Assembly (NCBI GenBank): GCA_963678675.1
Contig: OY783195.1
Span: forward strand, 30,399,006 to 30,463,005
DNA length: 64,000 nt
Direction: 5' to 3'
Source of the DNA: Xiphydria camelus
Lineage: Eukaryota > Arthropoda > Insecta > Hymenoptera > Xiphydriidae
Shown: in pieces, positions 61,194 through 64,000 of the stretch
How the letters are laid out: each line of letters begins with the position of its first letter
Position numbering within the stretch: the first letter of the stretch is position 1
Made by a program: the position numbers and the translations under genes
The notes under the pieces: generated by a model
The model's database searches: none
What the model was told of the DNA's origin: nothing
The model's input: the letters and a program-made list of their open reading frames with translations, nothing else

Positions 61194-62563
61194 ACGCGAG
61201 TCTATCCATCGAAAATTAAGTTTGCTTCGGAAGTCGATTATCTATTTTTCATCATTCTAATTAAGGTGGATGTTCTCATTCCTAACCAGATCCTCAAATC
61301 GACCGGTACTAGAAAAAAGAACGTATCTTTTCACTGTCATTATAAAACGTCGTAACTCATTGCTATGCAAGAAAAAGTCATAAGTTACATCGAAGAGAAT
61401 AAGGACTTACGGTGTTTCCTCGCATAGCAACGAGTTACGACGTTTCTCAGTGATAGTGAAGAGACGTGCTTTTTTCTGGTACCTACCGATCGAAATATTT
61501 ATCGATTTATCGTAAACTGTTCACACGAGTATCTTTACTATCCCTTATTATTTAGATAACTATTTCTCTGTTAATCGAAGGCACATTAACGTTATATTTT
61601 TATTGATAGAACTAAATATATATATGGTTAGGATTTGGGTTTAACCGGTTAGGAATTGGGACACTTACCTCATGGATTTCACAGGAGAAAAAATTCCTGA
61701 CATTTTTTCGCCCCCCCCCCCCCAAAAAAAAATTTCAGTCTTGAGAAAAAGATCGAACTCGGACGAGCTACTCTTGATTATATTATCTCTTTATTCATCG
61801 AATAAATCTTATCTAACATATTCTCATACGAGTTTATAACCGCATCGTTGTATATTACTCATTGGTCGTTAATAATAATATTGCACGTTATTCGAGTCGA
61901 TTAGGAGAATAAATAGTAAACTAGCGATTACTTGATATTCCATAACAAGGCAGTTTCGTAATTGTGTGTCTTCGTTCCTAGGCTCGTCGAAGCGAAAGGT
62001 TCTCTATATGTATAATATGTATCCTATCTCGAGAGTCGTACGACGTATTCGCGTCGGATGACTCGTCGAATATTATATCTTTGGTCTCTTGCACCGTTCT
62101 TACGCGGGAAACGATCTTATTAACTATACGGTAACAGGAATACGAATAATCGTCGATCCGCCCGGGTTTAACGAGGGAATCGTTCGGTTAGCGATATGTA
62201 TTTTCGTCATCTGTTTCGCGTGTATAGGTAGAAAAAGGCACGAGGCACGCGGACGCGAGGCTCTTGCAAGAAACGAGGAAGAAAATCAAACGCGTGCACC
62301 TCGTAGAAATGGCGGATTTGGAAAAAAGTTTTCTCATTCCTTCGCTGTTGCAATCATCGGAGTACGGAAGGACGAAAGGCAAACGTATGTTCCCTTGAAG
62401 AGAGTCGTTATAACTCTTATATCGACGATCGAACTTCATCTTTCTACCCTTTGCATTTTTTTTCTCTATACATTCCTGAATTAGCTTTTCCTCTGTGTTT
62501 CGTTTTGCACTACTCGCCACACTGCGATTCGTGGTCCTCGTTTTCGATGGAATTGTATCCTCT
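61194..62563. other. region 3' of the Ly6 gene
   Basis: Contains the MITE at 61309-61482, a C13/A10 homopolymer junction at 61711-61733, and TTTATT at 61790-61795, a possible minus-strand AATAAA for the Ly6 gene. The frame 62089-62484 (+) has no support. Confidence 0.4.
61309..61482. mobile_element. ~174-bp palindromic MITE
   Basis: Left arm CTAGAAAAAAGAACGTATCT, then AAAACGTCGTAACTCATTGC; the right arm is the inverse, containing GCATAGCAACGAGTTACGAC and ending ACGTGCTTTTTTCTGG. Arms pair over about 60 bp each, and a copy of CAGTGA occurs in the right arm. No ORF. Confidence 0.75.
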
Positions 62564-63657
62564 TCAGAGGTAGCCAATGAAGAGCACCGCGACGAGGAGG
62601 ATCGCCGAAATTGATCGGCGTCGCGACGCGTTGCAAGCGTCCGCGTCGCTGCACGATTGTACGCAACCGCGAACGTACCTGCGGGTGAAAGTATCGGGGT
62701 GAAACATTATTTGGGGGGTATTTCGAAGAGCCATTCTCAGCTCGAATTTGGATTCTTATCGTGCTCAAGTTTATTTACGATTGTTTTTTTTAATGCCGTT
62801 TCCTCTCGTTCTCCCGACATTACTTACTTATTGTCGAAGTAAAATCCACCGCAATGAGACATCCTTATGAGCTCGGAATCCGTGGTCAGAGTTCCACTGT
62901 CCAGAGCGCAGGACCTTACCGTTAGAGAGACTCCGGATTCGTCTGTAAGGACGAAAGTTCGTCTAAAGACAGTTTTTCCTTTTTCCTAAAGTAGCTTTCG
63001 AGGCGAATATATTAATGTTGAACAGAAAACTAGGTGCTAACGATGTCGAGAATTTTCGAATATTAACTTACATCGTATTTTTGTCGCGATCGATATTAAT
63101 GACGATCGAAAATTTTCATAATTAGAACAAAAACGTCAATCAATGTCAGCATTGGCTTATCCACTTTCATTGCAATCATCTTTGTTATCTATGAACTTGT
63201 CACTGAAATTGATATGATATTTTTTCAAGATCGCATTGCGATCTACAAAAAAGTTTGACGCAATATCAGTGAAAATTTCGTTGGTAGCGAGATAATCGTG
63301 ATCAAAGTTATTCACGCTTACTGACACTGTTCGCCGTCGCAATTCCAAGGAATGAAATTATTAATGGCAATCCATGAAACACCCCGGAGCGAGAACTACC
63401 GTAAAACTAAACGCATTCTCCGTGCACTTAAACGCTGATGAATTGCCGATAAGACGATACCGTAAATTCCGGCCAGTTTGATGCAAGCGGTCGCGGGAAA
63501 TAGGCCGTCACGTCCTTTACGACCGCCTAGACAGGGCGACTCCAAGTATCCGAGGCTTCCATTGTTGTGAAATGGATCGTCGCACGGCTTGTTGTCACCT
63601 CCGATGGAAACGCATTTGAAGCAGTCGATGCCTCCTCCTGATACACGGTAAAATCCG
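62564..63657 (-). CDS. Ly6/uPAR-family GPI-anchored protein, 3' exons (partial)
   Basis: Three exons are visible on the minus strand: about 63657 (or 63637)-63461, 62942-62915, 62678-62564. They read GGGIDCFKCVSI, then KPCDDPF, YLESPC, GRDGLFPATACIKLAGIYG, then DESGVSLTVR, then YVRGCVQSCSDADACNAS, a charged RRR, and a hydrophobic end (AILLVAVLFIGYL). This is a three-finger Ly6 pattern: an opening CxxC, spaced cysteines and the closing Cys-Asn, with a GPI-attachment tail. Insect relatives include quiver/sleepless-type proteins that act on membrane partners. Exon 2 is only 28 nt and must end at AAG/GTCCTG, not at the stronger GTAAGG donor five bases earlier, to stay in frame. The signal peptide exon lies past the right edge; the specific orthologue is not identified. 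Confidence 0.8.
63170..63310. repeat. dispersed repeat shared with 58755-58880
   Basis: Both segments share TTATCTA(T/C)GAACTT, a central TACAAAAAAGTT and GAGATAATCG(T/C)GAT(C/T)AAAG, in the same order and spacing. A weaker third copy lies at 27313-27425. In this gene the copy sits in the intron between the first two visible Ly6 exons. Probably a decayed MITE family. Confidence 0.5.
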
Positions 63658-64000
63658 CTGCAGCCGGGATTGGAATTGCGGGGCATTCGCGACGCTATAC
63701 GGTCGGCGCGATGTAATAGGGAGAAAATGTAGCGCGATCAAAAAATAGGAGCGGAAAGAAAACAACGGGTTGGGTGGTCGAGTGCGATATAATATCGATT
63801 TTTACATTAACAACGCGGGGATGTAAATTTGTCGCGTTGAAGCGATATCATCGAATACGAACGTTAATTTACAAATGAGGGTAGATTTTATATTTAGAGA
63901 AGTATTTATTTATTTAGGGAAAAGTGATGTTTCGAAATTCCTTCGTTATATTAAATTTCAATTGATTCAAAAAGCTCAGTGCAGATTAATCGTCAGAAAA
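63658..64000. other. upstream part of the Ly6 gene, intronic
   Basis: AT-rich sequence with no recognisable signal-peptide exon. The missing 5' exons should lie beyond the right edge. Confidence 0.4.

Noticed and set aside
60699..61355. 218-codon frame on the + strand.
   Set aside because: Antisense to the minus-strand ORF. Its composition is what a shadow frame of a GC-rich coding strand gives, and its 3' half runs into a MITE.
1..64000. tRNA, rRNA or CRISPR features.
   Set aside because: I found no B-box-like tRNA core with a foldable cloverleaf, no rRNA-like block, and no regularly spaced short repeats.

Overview
The window is nuclear DNA of an insect, most likely a hymenopteran (ant, bee or wasp). 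Seven multi-exon genes with GT-AG introns can be read, all matching insect protein families: a single-pass receptor with a PBP1/ANF-like ectodomain, Ebony, DENND10 (FAM45), Rabenosyn-5, Tube, TM2D2 and Suppressor of fused. The 3' part of a Ly6/uPAR gene follows. The order-level guess is inference: it rests on a kinase-less Tube, CpG-rich non-coding DNA without obvious CpG depletion, and many short mariner/piggyBac-type inverted-repeat elements. No bacterial-type gene, CRISPR array, rRNA or tRNA was seen.

Layout. 1-15.8 kb: no gene I can support; CpG-rich intergenic DNA with a 154-bp tandem duplication, three copies of one long-inverted-repeat MITE family, a group of MITEs ending CACTGAG(A)n, and a 393-bp fold-back element between 13-bp direct repeats. 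15.9-22.3 kb (+): receptor-like gene, eight exons, about 554 aa, with two MITEs in its last intron and a mariner MITE in intron 2. 22.5-31 kb: gene-free, MITE-rich. 31.1-41.8 kb (+): ebony, with a TATA box and a probable untranslated first exon about 3.4 kb upstream of twelve coding exons (860 aa). 43.2-45.2 kb (-): DENND10, head-to-head with Rabenosyn-5 at 45.8-48.4 kb (+). 49.2-50.6 kb (-): tube. 51.8-52.6 kb (-): TM2D2, head-to-head with Su(fu) at 53.0-57.8 kb (+). 59.8 kb (+): a possible first coding exon of an unidentified gene. 60.6-61.2 kb (-): an unidentified ORF with a hydrophobic segment. 62.6-63.7 kb (-): last three exons of a Ly6/uPAR GPI-anchored protein whose 5' end lies beyond the window.

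How the genes relate. This is a normal eukaryotic neighbourhood, not an operon. Two compact head-to-head pairs probably share promoters (DENND10/Rabenosyn-5, both endosomal trafficking; TM2D2/Su(fu)). Tube serves Toll signalling, Su(fu) serves Hedgehog signalling, and Ebony makes N-beta-alanyl amines for cuticle tanning and neurotransmitter inactivation. All seven complete genes splice in frame without apparent disruption. The least familiar items are the receptor-like gene, whose layout resembles the natriuretic-peptide clearance receptor, the octapeptide repeats in the Tube tail, an out-of-frame decoy splice donor in the Ly6 gene, and the density and variety of fold-back elements.
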